From: DATFCK01 sp963728975
GTDB lineage: Bacteria > Verrucomicrobiota > Verrucomicrobiia > Chthoniobacterales > UBA10450
DNA: 64,000 bases
Direction of reading: 5' to 3'
Assembly (NCBI GenBank): GCA_963728975.1
Contig: CAVSMF010000001.1
Location: 1,550,001-1,614,000, forward strand
The notes beneath the pieces were generated by a model. That model worked only from the letters and a program-made list of their open reading frames with translations. It was not told the origin of the DNA and did not search any database. The position numbers were made by a program, and so were the translations under genes. Numbering within the stretch: the stretch's first letter is position 1; every line of letters starts with the position of its first letter. This document shows positions 35,928-44,652 of the stretch, one piece after another.

Positions 35928-36866
35928 CGAAATTGCCTGGCAGCTCTAAAACTGCGTCACCTTTGGATCTGCATTTGTGTAGCTGGCCTGATGCTCGAGA
36001 GCGGGCGCAGTGCCGAGGACGACTCGTGGGTGGTACGCGCGAGTGCATACACCCCTAATCCGATGTTCGAACCATTTCGAATGGAAATAATTGGAAGGGA
36101 TAACGGTCGGCTCTTCGGGATCGCGACATACGGCGATTATCGATCGGGGCGCTTGCCGGTAAAAATCGAAGGCATTTGCACCCCAGACGGCGGGTTTTGG
36201 CCAGATGTCTCCGGCGCAACGACCACGAATCTAAATGGTCCATGGAAAACCGTTGCGATTAAGCAGGCCGCCGGGCAGAAAGCCGTATTAGAAGTGACAT
36301 CTTTAAGTCCGAACATCATGCTTTATATAGCCTTGGATCCTTTCCTTCCGTTTGCTGACAAGGAGCGGTTGGGGCGCGTAGTCCTCCAAAATAAGGCCGC
36401 GGCCGTATTTCGACTGAAGGATCTACTCGGACCTGCCATTGCGGATAATAATCATCCTCCCAAATGGGAGCGTCGCCTTATGGGCGGAGCAGCTGGTCCG
36501 ATCGCCAAGCTTCCATTCACCGTGGTGACCATTGGTTCGGCCGGCGACGGAATCGAGGGTACTTGTGCGTATCTGACTAACGTGCAAACGGAAGTCGACG
36601 GAACCAGGACCTTAGACGAAAAGTTTTGGCCCAATGTTGTTGCCCAGGTGGCGAACGATTATCAGGGCGTTTGGCGAGTCCTGGGGAAACCATTAGAGAA
36701 AGGGAAACCAACGACCCTCATCATTAAACCGAACGATACAAAAACTTTGTTACATGTTCGCCTGGACCTTTTCCAGTCAATGGTTGGCAAATTTCGCTAC
36801 GGTAGAGTTGTTCTAAAAAACGATGTTTCAGCCGTGTTTGAACTCAAAGATATTTTGCCACCCTGA
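35895..36866 (+). CDS. Secreted protein with a duplicated domain, unknown family
   Basis: ATG 35895 lies within the repeat element and gives 323 aa. 'LRHLWICICVAGLMLESGRSA' is signal-like. Two related domains follow (about residues 50-180 and 205-320). Both end with 'GRVVLQNKAAAVFRLKDLL' or 'GRVVLKNDVSAVFELKDIL', and each has an internal 'FWPDV' or 'FWPNV' motif. I do not recognise the family. Because the first codons come from the element, the native start may have been replaced; a start nearer the signal segment is possible. It lies in the accessory island and may be an extracellular partner of the Rhs system. Confidence 0.6.
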   Translation: MIKQEYSPDPFRNCLAALKLRHLWICICVAGLMLESGRSAEDDSWVVRASAYTPNPMFEPFRMEIIGRDNGRLFGIATYGDYRSGRLPVKIEGICTPDGGFWPDVSGATTTNLNGPWKTVAIKQAAGQKAVLEVTSLSPNIMLYIALDPFLPFADKERLGRVVLQNKAAAVFRLKDLLGPAIADNNHPPKWERRLMGGAAGPIAKLPFTVVTIGSAGDGIEGTCAYLTNVQTEVDGTRTLDEKFWPNVVAQVANDYQGVWRVLGKPLEKGKPTTLIIKPNDTKTLLHVRLDLFQSMVGKFRYGRVVLKNDVSAVFELKDILPP

Positions 36867-37143
36867 AGTTTTAATGGGCACGCGATTGAATGGAGCAGAC
36901 GGGGCCAGGTCTATAGGGCCTGTTGGGTAGTCAGGCCAGGGTCGCGTCTGTATTTTGTACATTTGGAAGGCGATTTTTGGGTTGAGACTTTAGCGGGTGA
37001 GCGGTCTGATCTTTACTTTTCACAATAGGTTAACGACTCAGGGAAAATAGGGGTCACCTTTGGCCGACGAGCATGATTCGTTCTGGAATAAGTGGGACGA
37101 GACAAGCTCGGTCCCTCCCCGGGTTGCGACAAACGCCTAAGCC
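36867..37143. other. Gap with a RAYT-flank-like sequence
   Basis: No gene. It has GGTCTGATCTTTACTTTTCAC near 37006, a diverged form of the repeat found at 34897 and 35217, and AGGGGTCACCTTT near 37051. These suggest a second degraded RAYT-associated insertion at the right border of the island. Confidence 0.5.
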
Positions 37144-39351
37144 TTATCGAGAACGTCTGCGAGGCAATTGGCGCTTTGGCTGATCGGCGATGGCGAAATC
37201 GATTTGCCGTTTGAACCGGTCGACCCGGCTGACGAAAACCCGGAGTTGATCGCCCACTTGGAAACGCCTCCGGGATTGCCGTCCAATTAATCGGCGTTGG
37301 GCGGGGTCGAAGACATAGAAGTCATCCGTTAATGAGGAAACGTGAACCAGGCCGGTTAACACGGCATCGGGCAGTTCAATCAGGAGGCCGTAATTGCGGA
37401 CATCAATGATCGTGGCATCGAAAACCTGCGGATTACGGTCGGCGAGTTGTTGTTCGAAGAATTCCATCTTCTTCATCCGGACCGCTTCGATTTCGGCTTC
37501 GGCTGCGGTCCGTTCGGTGGCCGAGATATGTTCGGACAGGGAAGTTAATTCACTCATCTGGTAGGAAGGAGGTGCTGCATCACCAGTCCGGTCCGCACGG
37601 TTTGGACGCCGGAGGGCGGCGTCTCTGGCCAGAGACCGGTGAGCAACGAGATCGGCATAACGGCGAATCGGGCTGGTGAAATGCAGATAATTGGCTTTGG
37701 CCAAGCCATAATGGCCGAGTGGCTGAGGGAGGTAGCGGGCCCGCTTCAGACTCTTCAGCAATCCCACTTTCAATGGTTGTTCCTCCGGTTTACCCCTGAT
37801 CGAGGCGAGAAACCGCTGGAGCTCGGCCCGATGAGTCAGATCGCCCACCTTATAGTTGTAACTGAGCACCAGCTCCCGGTACTCAGCCAGCTTCTCCGGG
37901 TCGGGATTTTCGTGGACTCGGTATATTGCCGGGATGGATCGTTTCTTTAGTTCCCGCGCTACCGCCTCGTTGGCGGCCAGCATAAATTCCTCAATCAGCT
38001 GATGCGATTCGTCATTCTCGATTCGCTCGAGTCGAATCGGTCTGCCTTTGGGGTCGAGACGGACTTTGACCTCTGGAAAATCGAGGTCGAGCGCCCCCTG
38101 TTCGAACCGTCTCCGGCGCAGGATGGCGGCAAGTTTCCAGGCTCCGTGCAGGCGTTCGCTTAATTCATCGTGCGGGTTCGATTGGAGGATGGCAAAGGCC
38201 TGCTTGTAAGTCAGCCGGTGGGCGCTCCGGATCACCGTCCGGGCGAAGCGCGCGCTCTTCACATTCCCATTCCCATCGAACCGGATGAACGCGGAATGGG
38301 TCAGACGATCGACGCCGGGATTGAGACTGCATACACCGTTGCTCAATCGTTCGGGTAACATCGGAATGACCCGGTCCGGTAAATACACGCTGTTTCCGCG
38401 CCGGCGCGCCTCGCGATCGAGCGGGCTGCCCGGTTTCACGTAGGCCGCCACGTCGGCAATGTGAACGCCGAGCTGCCAGCTCGAGTCGTCCAGTTTTTCG
38501 ACATTGATGGCATCGTCGAAATCCCGGGCATCATCCGGGTCGATGGTAAAGATAAATTCTTGGCGGAGATCCTCCCGGTCTTCGAGCATCTCGTTTTGAA
38601 CCGTTTGAGGAATGCGATTGGCCTCGTCCAGAACATTTTTCGGAAACTCGGTCGGCAGATGATAATTCCGGATAATGGAGAGCAGATCGACCCCGGGCGC
38701 ATCAGCCGGGCCGAGGACTTCGACGATCTCGCCCTCTGGGTTGACGTGGCGCGATTCCCACGAAAGCAGGCGGACAACGACCTTGTCGCCGACTCTCGCG
38801 GCGGTCTGCGCCCGGCGTGGTTTGGGGGCCGGCACATAAACGTTGTGAACCAGCCGGGGATCGTCCGGCACCACGTAATGAAAATTCTTCGACTGCTGGA
38901 GCGTGCCTACAACCGTGTCGTGGGCCCGTTCCAAAATGCGAATCACCCGCCCCTCGGACCGGCCCGGGCGTTCTCTTCGCCGCGGGGCGAGGTCGCGGTT
39001 GATCCGGGCTACCACCCGATCGCCGTGCATGGCCGTGCCGGTGTTCTCGGCAGCGATGAAAATATCCGGTTGTCCGGGCTTGTCCGAAGCGAGAAAACCG
39101 TAACCCGCCTGGTGAATCGAGATCTTGCCGGTGACGAGATCTGCTTCCGGCGGAAGGACGTAGCGGTTTTTACGGATTCGGGCGACCTCCCCGTCCTTCT
39201 CCAGCTGGTCGAGCGCTTTTCGCAGAACGACGCCTTTATCCGTTTTCAGGCCCAATTGGCGGGCGATGTCGTTCTTATCCAGCGGCCGGTAATCCCGCCG
39301 CCGAAGCAAAGCGAGCACGGCCTGTTTGATCTCACGTCCAGTTTCGGTCAT
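37144..39351 (-). CDS. rnr: Ribonuclease R
   Basis: A 735-aa 3'-5' exoribonuclease of the RNB family. It has an N-terminal winged-helix (residues 1-65) and cold-shock domains ('GKISIHQAGYGFLASD'). The catalytic RNB core has the Asp cluster 'DPDDARDFDDAI' (residues 271-282). A C-terminal S1 domain ('FDATIIDVRNYGLLIEL') and a basic tail ('RRRFQVGDQLRV', 'QLPRRRSR') complete it. It degrades structured RNA and takes part in rRNA and tmRNA quality control. It is transcribed alone, leftward, and its upstream gap to the PEBP gene is 64 nt. Confidence 0.95.
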   Translation of the reverse strand: MTETGREIKQAVLALLRRRDYRPLDKNDIARQLGLKTDKGVVLRKALDQLEKDGEVARIRKNRYVLPPEADLVTGKISIHQAGYGFLASDKPGQPDIFIAAENTGTAMHGDRVVARINRDLAPRRRERPGRSEGRVIRILERAHDTVVGTLQQSKNFHYVVPDDPRLVHNVYVPAPKPRRAQTAARVGDKVVVRLLSWESRHVNPEGEIVEVLGPADAPGVDLLSIIRNYHLPTEFPKNVLDEANRIPQTVQNEMLEDREDLRQEFIFTIDPDDARDFDDAINVEKLDDSSWQLGVHIADVAAYVKPGSPLDREARRRGNSVYLPDRVIPMLPERLSNGVCSLNPGVDRLTHSAFIRFDGNGNVKSARFARTVIRSAHRLTYKQAFAILQSNPHDELSERLHGAWKLAAILRRRRFEQGALDLDFPEVKVRLDPKGRPIRLERIENDESHQLIEEFMLAANEAVARELKKRSIPAIYRVHENPDPEKLAEYRELVLSYNYKVGDLTHRAELQRFLASIRGKPEEQPLKVGLLKSLKRARYLPQPLGHYGLAKANYLHFTSPIRRYADLVAHRSLARDAALRRPNRADRTGDAAPPSYQMSELTSLSEHISATERTAAEAEIEAVRMKKMEFFEQQLADRNPQVFDATIIDVRNYGLLIELPDAVLTGLVHVSSLTDDFYVFDPAQRRLIGRQSRRRFQVGDQLRVFVSRVDRFKRQIDFAIADQPKRQLPRRRSR

Positions 39352-39415
39352 GGCAGCGAATGAATATTGTTAGACCGATTTCTCGATCCCGCGAATCGAA
39401 CTTGGAGGTAGAGAG

Positions 39416-39931
39416 ATGAAATATCTTGGAGCATGTGTGGCAGCAGGGGCAATCGCCGGCCTGGTTTTCGCCGGAGGAGGAGAGAAAATGAAAATCAGCA
39501 GTTCCGCATTTTCGGAAGGGGGGAGTATTCCTTCCCAATTCACCTGTGACGGCGCGGATACCAGTCCGCCGTTACAGATCGACGGGATTCCCGAAAAGGC
39601 AAGGAGTTTGGTTCTGATCGTCGACGACCCGGACGCGCCGTCCGGTTTGTTTACCCATTGGCTGGTCTGGAACATCGATCCCAAGACTCGTTCGATTCCG
39701 GCAGGAGGGACACTGCCTGGGGGGACCGATGGCAAAAATGGTTTTGGCAAATCCGGGTATGGCGGACCCTGCCCGCCTTCGGGCACACACCGCTATTACT
39801 TTAGGGTTTACGCAATGAATCGACGACTGGATGTACCTGCGGGGGCCAAACTAAACGAGCTGAATGCGGCAATGAAAGGTCACGTTCTCGCTCAGGGGGA
39901 GCTCATGGGGCGCTATACCCGGAAGCGATAG
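39416..39931 (+). CDS. YbhB/YbcL-family PEBP-like protein
   Basis: 171 aa; ATG 39416 follows GGAGG by 8 nt. Residues 1-20 are a hydrophobic signal-like leader ('LGACVAAGAIAGLVFAGG'). The PEBP fold follows with 'SSSAFSEGGSIPSQFTCDG', the ligand-site 'DDPDAPSG' and 'THWLVWNI', and 'GPCPPSGTHRYYFRVYA'. An internal ATG (39488) would give the leaderless cytoplasmic form seen in many homologues, but the good ribosome site favours the longer form. The physiological ligand of bacterial members is not established. Confidence 0.9.
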   Translation: MKYLGACVAAGAIAGLVFAGGGEKMKISSSAFSEGGSIPSQFTCDGADTSPPLQIDGIPEKARSLVLIVDDPDAPSGLFTHWLVWNIDPKTRSIPAGGTLPGGTDGKNGFGKSGYGGPCPPSGTHRYYFRVYAMNRRLDVPAGAKLNELNAAMKGHVLAQGELMGRYTRKR

Positions 39932-40157
39932 CGGCTCAATCGGTTTGTCATTCCGAGCAGGTATTCGTTGGAAGCGGATACTGGAAGGGCTCTGAGTTAA
40001 GTAGAAGCGACGTTCCCGCCGCTTTCGGGTAGAAGGGCCCGACGCGAGCGGAGATCGCGTCTACTGGCCGGCTCGCTCATTCCGGCTCGGACCGATTTTT
40101 TGCCCGCATCTTATCCTTCTTCGAATAAGCAGCCTCTTGTGATAGTCTCAGTTTGTG

Positions 40158-41003
40158 ATGGGCGGGCGGCTTTGGAAAATTGGCGATCGCGAGATCAATC
40201 TTTCCCACCGCGCCATGATTATGGGCGTGCTCAATGTTACGCCTGATTCCTTTTCGGACGGAGGCGAATATCTTTCCGCGGACAAGGCAATGGAAAGGGC
40301 GCGGCAGATGATTGCGGAAGGCGCTGACATTATCGATGTGGGAGGCGAATCGACCCGACCCGGCGCCGACCCGGTCCCGGCGGAGGAGGAATTGCGCCGG
40401 ATTGTTCCGGTGATTGCGCGATTGCGGAGAGAGAGCGCTGTCTTGATTTCGGCCGATACCTCCAAGGCGTCAGTGGCGGCGGCGGCTTTGGAAGCGGGAG
40501 CTAACATCGTGAACGACGTGACCGGCGGGCGAGGAGATGCGGAGATGTTTCCGGTGGTGGCGCGATATCGAGCCGGGTTGATTATCATGCACATGCAGGG
40601 AACGCCCCGAACGATGCAGCTGGCGCCGCATTACGACGACGTTGTTTCAGAGGTGTCCGATTTTTTTCGACAACGCCAGAGCCTCGCCCTAGAGTGCGGA
40701 GTTGATCCCATGGCCATGGCGTTTGATCCCGGAATTGGTTTCGGGAAAACGCTTGCCCATAACATCGAATTGCTGGGCAACTTCGAGCGGCTCCGGATTG
40801 AAGACCGGCCATTGGCAGTCGGGGTCTCTAGAAAGGCGTTTCTGGCGAAAGTGACCGGCCTCTCCGATTCCACCTCCCGCGACCTGGCCACCGCCAGCCT
40901 AACCGCACTGTTGCGCGGGCGCGGCGCCGAGATTTTTCGCGTGCACGACGTCCGGGAAAACGCGGCCGCTTTGCGCCTGGCCGAGGCAATTTTGGCTACC
41001 TGA
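40158..41003 (+). CDS. folP: Dihydropteroate synthase
   Basis: 281 aa from ATG 40158 (a GTG directly before it is also possible). The family signatures are present: 'IMGVLNVTPDSFSDGG' and 'GADIIDVGGESTRPGA'. Others are 'NDVTGG', 'MHMQGTP', 'DPGIGFGKT' and 'GVSRKAFL'. It condenses 6-hydroxymethyl-7,8-dihydropterin pyrophosphate with p-aminobenzoate in folate synthesis. It is followed after 1 nt by cdaA, an order (folP-cdaA) also seen in other bacteria. Confidence 0.96.
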   Translation: MGGRLWKIGDREINLSHRAMIMGVLNVTPDSFSDGGEYLSADKAMERARQMIAEGADIIDVGGESTRPGADPVPAEEELRRIVPVIARLRRESAVLISADTSKASVAAAALEAGANIVNDVTGGRGDAEMFPVVARYRAGLIIMHMQGTPRTMQLAPHYDDVVSEVSDFFRQRQSLALECGVDPMAMAFDPGIGFGKTLAHNIELLGNFERLRIEDRPLAVGVSRKAFLAKVTGLSDSTSRDLATASLTALLRGRGAEIFRVHDVRENAAALRLAEAILAT

Positions 41004-41004
41004 A

Positions 41005-41880
41005 ATGATTCAAGAGATCTGGCATCTGTTTTTGCGGGGATGGCGCAGCGGCATCGAAATCATCCTGCTTACGGTCGTCATTTATTATGGATATCTCTAC
41101 TTTCGCGGCACCCGGGGAGCGAAAGTCTTGACCGGGCTGGCAATTGTTTTTCTGACCCTGTGGCTCATCTCCACGTTGCTCAACCTGGTCGTGATCGGCT
41201 GGATCGTGCGAAGCTTTTCCGTCTTTCTCGCGGTCGCCCTGGTCGTCATTTTCCAACCCGAACTGCGGCGGGCCCTGGCCGAGCTGGGCGGGCATCCGAT
41301 TTTTTCGCTGACCAGCGAAAAGCGGGAGACGGTGCACGATTTGGCGGAAGCCGTCACCCAGCTGGCCAACAAGCAATTCGGCGCGCTCATTGCCATCGAG
41401 CGCGATACCTCGATTCGGGTTTACGAAGAAACCGGAGTCGTGATCGACAGCGAATTTTCGATCGAAATGTTGCTGACCATTTTTCATCCCAAGGCCGCCT
41501 TGCACGATGGGGGAGTGATTATGCGTAACGGCCGGATTGCCGCGGCCGCATGCATATTCCCGGTGAGCCAACGCGAAACGCTCGACCGTTCCCTTGGTCT
41601 GCGGCACCGGGCCGGCCTCGGCATCACCGAGGAATCGGACGCCATTGCCATCGTTGTGTCCGAGGAAACCGGAGCGATCTCCATTTGCCACCGGCGTCGT
41701 ATCGAGCGGAACTTCACTCCGGAAAGCTTTCGACAACGGATCTCGGAACTATTGCTCCACGTTAACTATGAAGAGGCTGATTCTGAAAAACTGGCGGGCG
41801 AAGTTGATCTCGCTCCTCCTCGCGACGACCCTCTGGTACCTGATCAAAAAGAACATAACGACGACGCCCTCGCCGTTTGA
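41005..41880 (+). CDS. cdaA: Diadenylate cyclase CdaA
   Basis: 291 aa: three N-terminal membrane helices (about residues 17-34, 40-58, 62-84) and the DAC domain. The active site is 'LHDGG' (167-170; the common form is DGA) and 'RHRAGLG' (200-206). It makes c-di-AMP from two ATP at the membrane. The C-terminal 40 residues after the DAC domain are charged and low in complexity. They are encoded by a stretch that also codes, in another frame, for a one-helix microprotein. The start is 1 nt after the folP stop. Confidence 0.95.
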   Translation: MIQEIWHLFLRGWRSGIEIILLTVVIYYGYLYFRGTRGAKVLTGLAIVFLTLWLISTLLNLVVIGWIVRSFSVFLAVALVVIFQPELRRALAELGGHPIFSLTSEKRETVHDLAEAVTQLANKQFGALIAIERDTSIRVYEETGVVIDSEFSIEMLLTIFHPKAALHDGGVIMRNGRIAAAACIFPVSQRETLDRSLGLRHRAGLGITEESDAIAIVVSEETGAISICHRRRIERNFTPESFRQRISELLLHVNYEEADSEKLAGEVDLAPPRDDPLVPDQKEHNDDALAV

Positions 41881-41917
41881 GAACAGCGGCCAGACCAGCG
41901 CGGAACAGGAGCGCTAG
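41768..41917 (+). CDS. YbbR/CdaR-like single-TM microprotein overlapping cdaA
   Basis: A 49-aa product ('MKRLILKNWRAKLISLLLAT' at its start). It has a basic N-terminus, one transmembrane helix ('LISLLLATTLWYLI') and a polar tail. The N-terminal region closely matches the first helix of CdaR/YbbR proteins ('L-K-N-W-x-L-K-x-L-S-L-L-L-A-x-x-L-W'), which bind and control CdaA. It lies exactly where cdaR follows cdaA in other bacteria, but the YbbR repeats are absent. It starts inside cdaA, in another frame, with 113 bp shared. No Shine-Dalgarno is visible, so translation is unproven. Confidence 0.6.
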   Translation: MKRLILKNWRAKLISLLLATTLWYLIKKNITTTPSPFENSGQTSAEQER

Positions 41918-41919
41918 GC

Positions 41920-42372
41920 TCAGCGGAGGAAGCGCGCCAAATTTTCCTCTTCCCAGCGCCGGGCCCGGCGATAACCCGGAAACTTTTGTTCGCGCCGGTT
42001 AAACTCCTCAGTGTGCACGCGGCGGCGTCCGCCGGCGCTGGCTTCCTCGGGAACGACCGAATGCAACATTTCGTGATAAAGCACATAACGCAAAAACCAG
42101 AGGGGCACGAAATTCTGATCTAACAACGGATTGATACGGATAACGCGATCTTCCTCCTGAATGGTTCCAAAGGTGAAACATTCCCTGGGCCGATGCCGCC
42201 GCCGGCGGCCCCAGGTAACGGTATAGTTGCGCAACCGGCCCCGAAAATAACGCCCATTCAACTGGTCGAAAATGCGGCGGAGGTCGAAATGCGTTCCTTC
42301 ATGAGGAAGATTAAGCTGCCGTTGCAGGGGAAGCCTCGGGTAAGCGACTTTACGTTTGGTCTTCTTAGCCAT
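41920..42372 (-). CDS. SprT-like zinc metallopeptidase domain protein
   Basis: 150 aa. The zinc-protease motif 'YHEMLH' (H100, E101, H104) and a third His at 120 in 'HTEEF' match SprT-like domains. 'FGTIQEEDRVIRINPLLD' is the conserved strand before the active-site helix. The ends are very basic, as in nucleic-acid-associated SprT/Spartan relatives. The gene is convergent with the cdaA-microprotein pair, with 2 nt between stops. A role in DNA-protein crosslink repair is possible but inferred only from the fold. Confidence 0.8.
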   Translation of the reverse strand: MAKKTKRKVAYPRLPLQRQLNLPHEGTHFDLRRIFDQLNGRYFRGRLRNYTVTWGRRRRHRPRECFTFGTIQEEDRVIRINPLLDQNFVPLWFLRYVLYHEMLHSVVPEEASAGGRRRVHTEEFNRREQKFPGYRRARRWEEENLARFLR

Positions 42373-42654
42373 TAGCCTGATCCCTGGTTACAACAAACGA
42401 CCCCATACCCATTGTAAAAATGCTTTGACCAGCTGACAAGATATGGCGTTAGATTTTTTTTCTCATTTTTACAAGTTATTTATATCAAGCTATTTACGAC
42501 TTGTTTTTGCAACTTTGAGAGAAGGCCTGGCCGGAATGATATTGGCGGCCGGATATTACCGACTTTCCCGGGAGGAAGAACGGACCCGGAGGTGTTTTAC
42601 CAATTCCAAAAGATGCGTATAATTTCGCACCGTCCGGTTGAATCGTAAGGCTGA
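42373..42654. promoter_or_regulatory. A+T-rich divergent region upstream of rodA and the SprT-like gene
   Basis: This 282-bp gap is clearly richer in A+T (especially 42450-42520, with TTTTTTTCTCATTTTTACAA) than the rest of the window. It has an ACAAGT/ACTTGT inverted pair spaced about 28 bp apart. It must carry the promoters of the two divergent genes. A TTGACC at 42425 is a possible -35 for rodA, without a good -10. Confidence 0.4.
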
Positions 42655-43770
42655 ATGACCCCTTTTTTGCGCAAGCTCCTTGGCCTGAACTGGATTCTCT
42701 TTGCCAGCATGCTTGGCATCGCCATTTTCGGCGTGATCGCCATCTACAGCGCCACCTACATGCGGGAAGATTCCATCGCCTCGGAGTTCTGGCGGAAGCA
42801 GGCGAACTGGGTGGTAGTCGGGTTGTTCGCTTTCATGGTCGTTAGTCTGATCGATTACCATTGGATTCGCTGGGGAGCGCTGCCGATGTATCTGGCCGGC
42901 CTCTTCTTTTTGATTCTGACCCGCTTTTACGGCCAGAAAGTCTACGGGGCGCGGAGCTGGCTCCATTTGGGCCCGATTAATTTCCAACCCGCGCAACTTG
43001 CGATCATCGCCGGAATCATGGTGCTGGCGTTGTTTCTCAGTCAGTTTGGCCAGCTCCACCCGATGCTAAGACTTTTATTGAGTGGCGCGATTGTTGGCGC
43101 GCCATGTCTTTTGATTTTGATGCAGCCCGACCTGGGTGAGTGCATCATCTGGGGCCCGGTGATCCTGGCGATGCTTTTTGTGGGTGGGCTGCCGTTGCGA
43201 TACTTAACCTGTATCATCCTTGTTGTGCTGGCGATGATTCCGGTGACGGCGAACCTTGTTTTGAAACCGTACCAGCAGGAACGGCTCACCGCTTTCATTC
43301 ATCCGGACATCGATGTGCGCGGTTCGGCTTGGGCGATCAATCAATCGCTCATCGCCATCGGTTCGGGGGGCTGGTCCGGAAAAGGGTTTAAAGCCCCCAA
43401 TACCCAGATAGAACTGGGGTTTCTGCCGGCTACGGCAGTGCACAACGATTACATTTTCTCCGCTATTGGTGAGCAGTGGGGATTTGTAGGCGGGATGTTT
43501 CTTCTGGGAGCCTTCGCCCTGCTCCTGTTTACCTGCCTGTTCGTGGCATTTTTTGCCGCCGACCAGTTTGGTCTGCTTCTGGTGGTGGGAATTACGGCCC
43601 TGATATTCACCCATATCTTCCAGAACATTGGAATGACGATTTCGATCCTGCCGATTACGGGCGTGCCGTTGCCGCTGGTGAGTTACAGCGGATCGTTTGT
43701 CCTGGTGATCATGTTCGGACTGGGAATCGTCAACAGCGTCTGGGTTCACCGAAAATCGTTGTTGGATTAG
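42655..43770 (+). CDS. rodA: Rod-shape peptidoglycan glycosyltransferase RodA
   Basis: 371 aa with about 10 membrane helices and SEDS family signatures: 'GVIAIYSATY', 'YGARSWLHLGPINFQPAQLA', 'KPYQQERL', and 'GVPLPLVSYSGSF' near the C-terminus. The conserved Asp is in the 'MQPDLG' segment. It polymerises lipid II during cell elongation together with PBP2. No mrdA or mreBCD is within the window, so it stands apart from the usual cluster. RodA is favoured over FtsW by length and by its start. Confidence 0.93.
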   Translation: MTPFLRKLLGLNWILFASMLGIAIFGVIAIYSATYMREDSIASEFWRKQANWVVVGLFAFMVVSLIDYHWIRWGALPMYLAGLFFLILTRFYGQKVYGARSWLHLGPINFQPAQLAIIAGIMVLALFLSQFGQLHPMLRLLLSGAIVGAPCLLILMQPDLGECIIWGPVILAMLFVGGLPLRYLTCIILVVLAMIPVTANLVLKPYQQERLTAFIHPDIDVRGSAWAINQSLIAIGSGGWSGKGFKAPNTQIELGFLPATAVHNDYIFSAIGEQWGFVGGMFLLGAFALLLFTCLFVAFFAADQFGLLLVVGITALIFTHIFQNIGMTISILPITGVPLPLVSYSGSFVLVIMFGLGIVNSVWVHRKSLLD

Positions 43771-43912
43771 CAGTTTCTCCCGAGGCGCGTATTGAGCCTG
43801 GATTAACAGGATTTTGCGGGGTTAACGAAACGCGATCCGGTCGATTGGATCATGCCCGATCGCGGCGGCGGTTTACATTCTGGAGGCCTCGCCTACAGTC
43901 GGCGGTGCGGTG

Positions 43913-44641
43913 ATGGAGAATGATTACAAGGTCAAGCTCGAGGTTTTTGAGGGTCCTCTCGATTTGCTTCTTTTTCTGATCAAGCGCGACGAGATCGACA
44001 TCTACGATATTTCGATCGAACGAATCACCCGCCAGTACCTGGAATATCTCCAGGCTTTCAAGGAGTTGAACATCGAACTGGCCGGCGAATTCATAGTGAT
44101 GGCGGCGACCCTGATCTATCTCAAGAGCCGCAGTTTGCTGCCGGCGGATCTCCAGCCGCCGCCAGAGGAAGCCGACGAGGATGATCCGCGCTGGGATCTC
44201 ATCCGCCAGCTGATCGAATACAAAAAATTCAAGGAGGCCGCGGCCCAGCTCCACGTGCGCGAACTGGAACAGGAACGGATTTTTGGACGCGCCCCCGGGT
44301 CCGAATCAGCCCTTCAGGCGGCACCCCTGCGGCTTGCCGAGGTGGGCATTTTCCAGCTCATTCATGCTTTCCAAAGTGTCGTCAAGCGAGTGGAAGCGCG
44401 CGAAGATTTGCGGGAGATTTTCGACGAACATTTCACGGTTTCGGACAAGATTGAAATGATTCTGGGCCGTATTGCCGCCGCGGGCCGGATCCGGTTCTCC
44501 GATCTGTTTCCCGCAACCGCCTCCCGGGTCGAAGTGGTAGTCACTTTTCTCGCTCTGTTGGAGCTGATTCGTCTGAAACAACTCCGGGCCATCCAGGCGC
44601 AACTGCTGGACGAGATCGAGCTCACGGCCGCGGCGGCCTGA
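43913..44641 (+). CDS. scpA: Segregation and condensation protein A
   Basis: 242 aa from ATG 43913; an in-frame GTG lies just upstream at 43910. The kleisin family signature 'YKVKLEVFEGPLDLLLFLIK' and 'IDIYDISIERITRQYLEYL' opens the protein. 'MAATLIYLKSRSLLP' and the winged-helix C-terminus 'VVTFLALLELIRLKQL' complete it. ScpA bridges SMC heads with ScpB in chromosome condensation. No scpB is nearby. The next gene starts 11 nt downstream. Confidence 0.95.
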   Translation: MENDYKVKLEVFEGPLDLLLFLIKRDEIDIYDISIERITRQYLEYLQAFKELNIELAGEFIVMAATLIYLKSRSLLPADLQPPPEEADEDDPRWDLIRQLIEYKKFKEAAAQLHVRELEQERIFGRAPGSESALQAAPLRLAEVGIFQLIHAFQSVVKRVEAREDLREIFDEHFTVSDKIEMILGRIAAAGRIRFSDLFPATASRVEVVVTFLALLELIRLKQLRAIQAQLLDEIELTAAAA

Positions 44642-44652
44642 TCTGGATTGGT

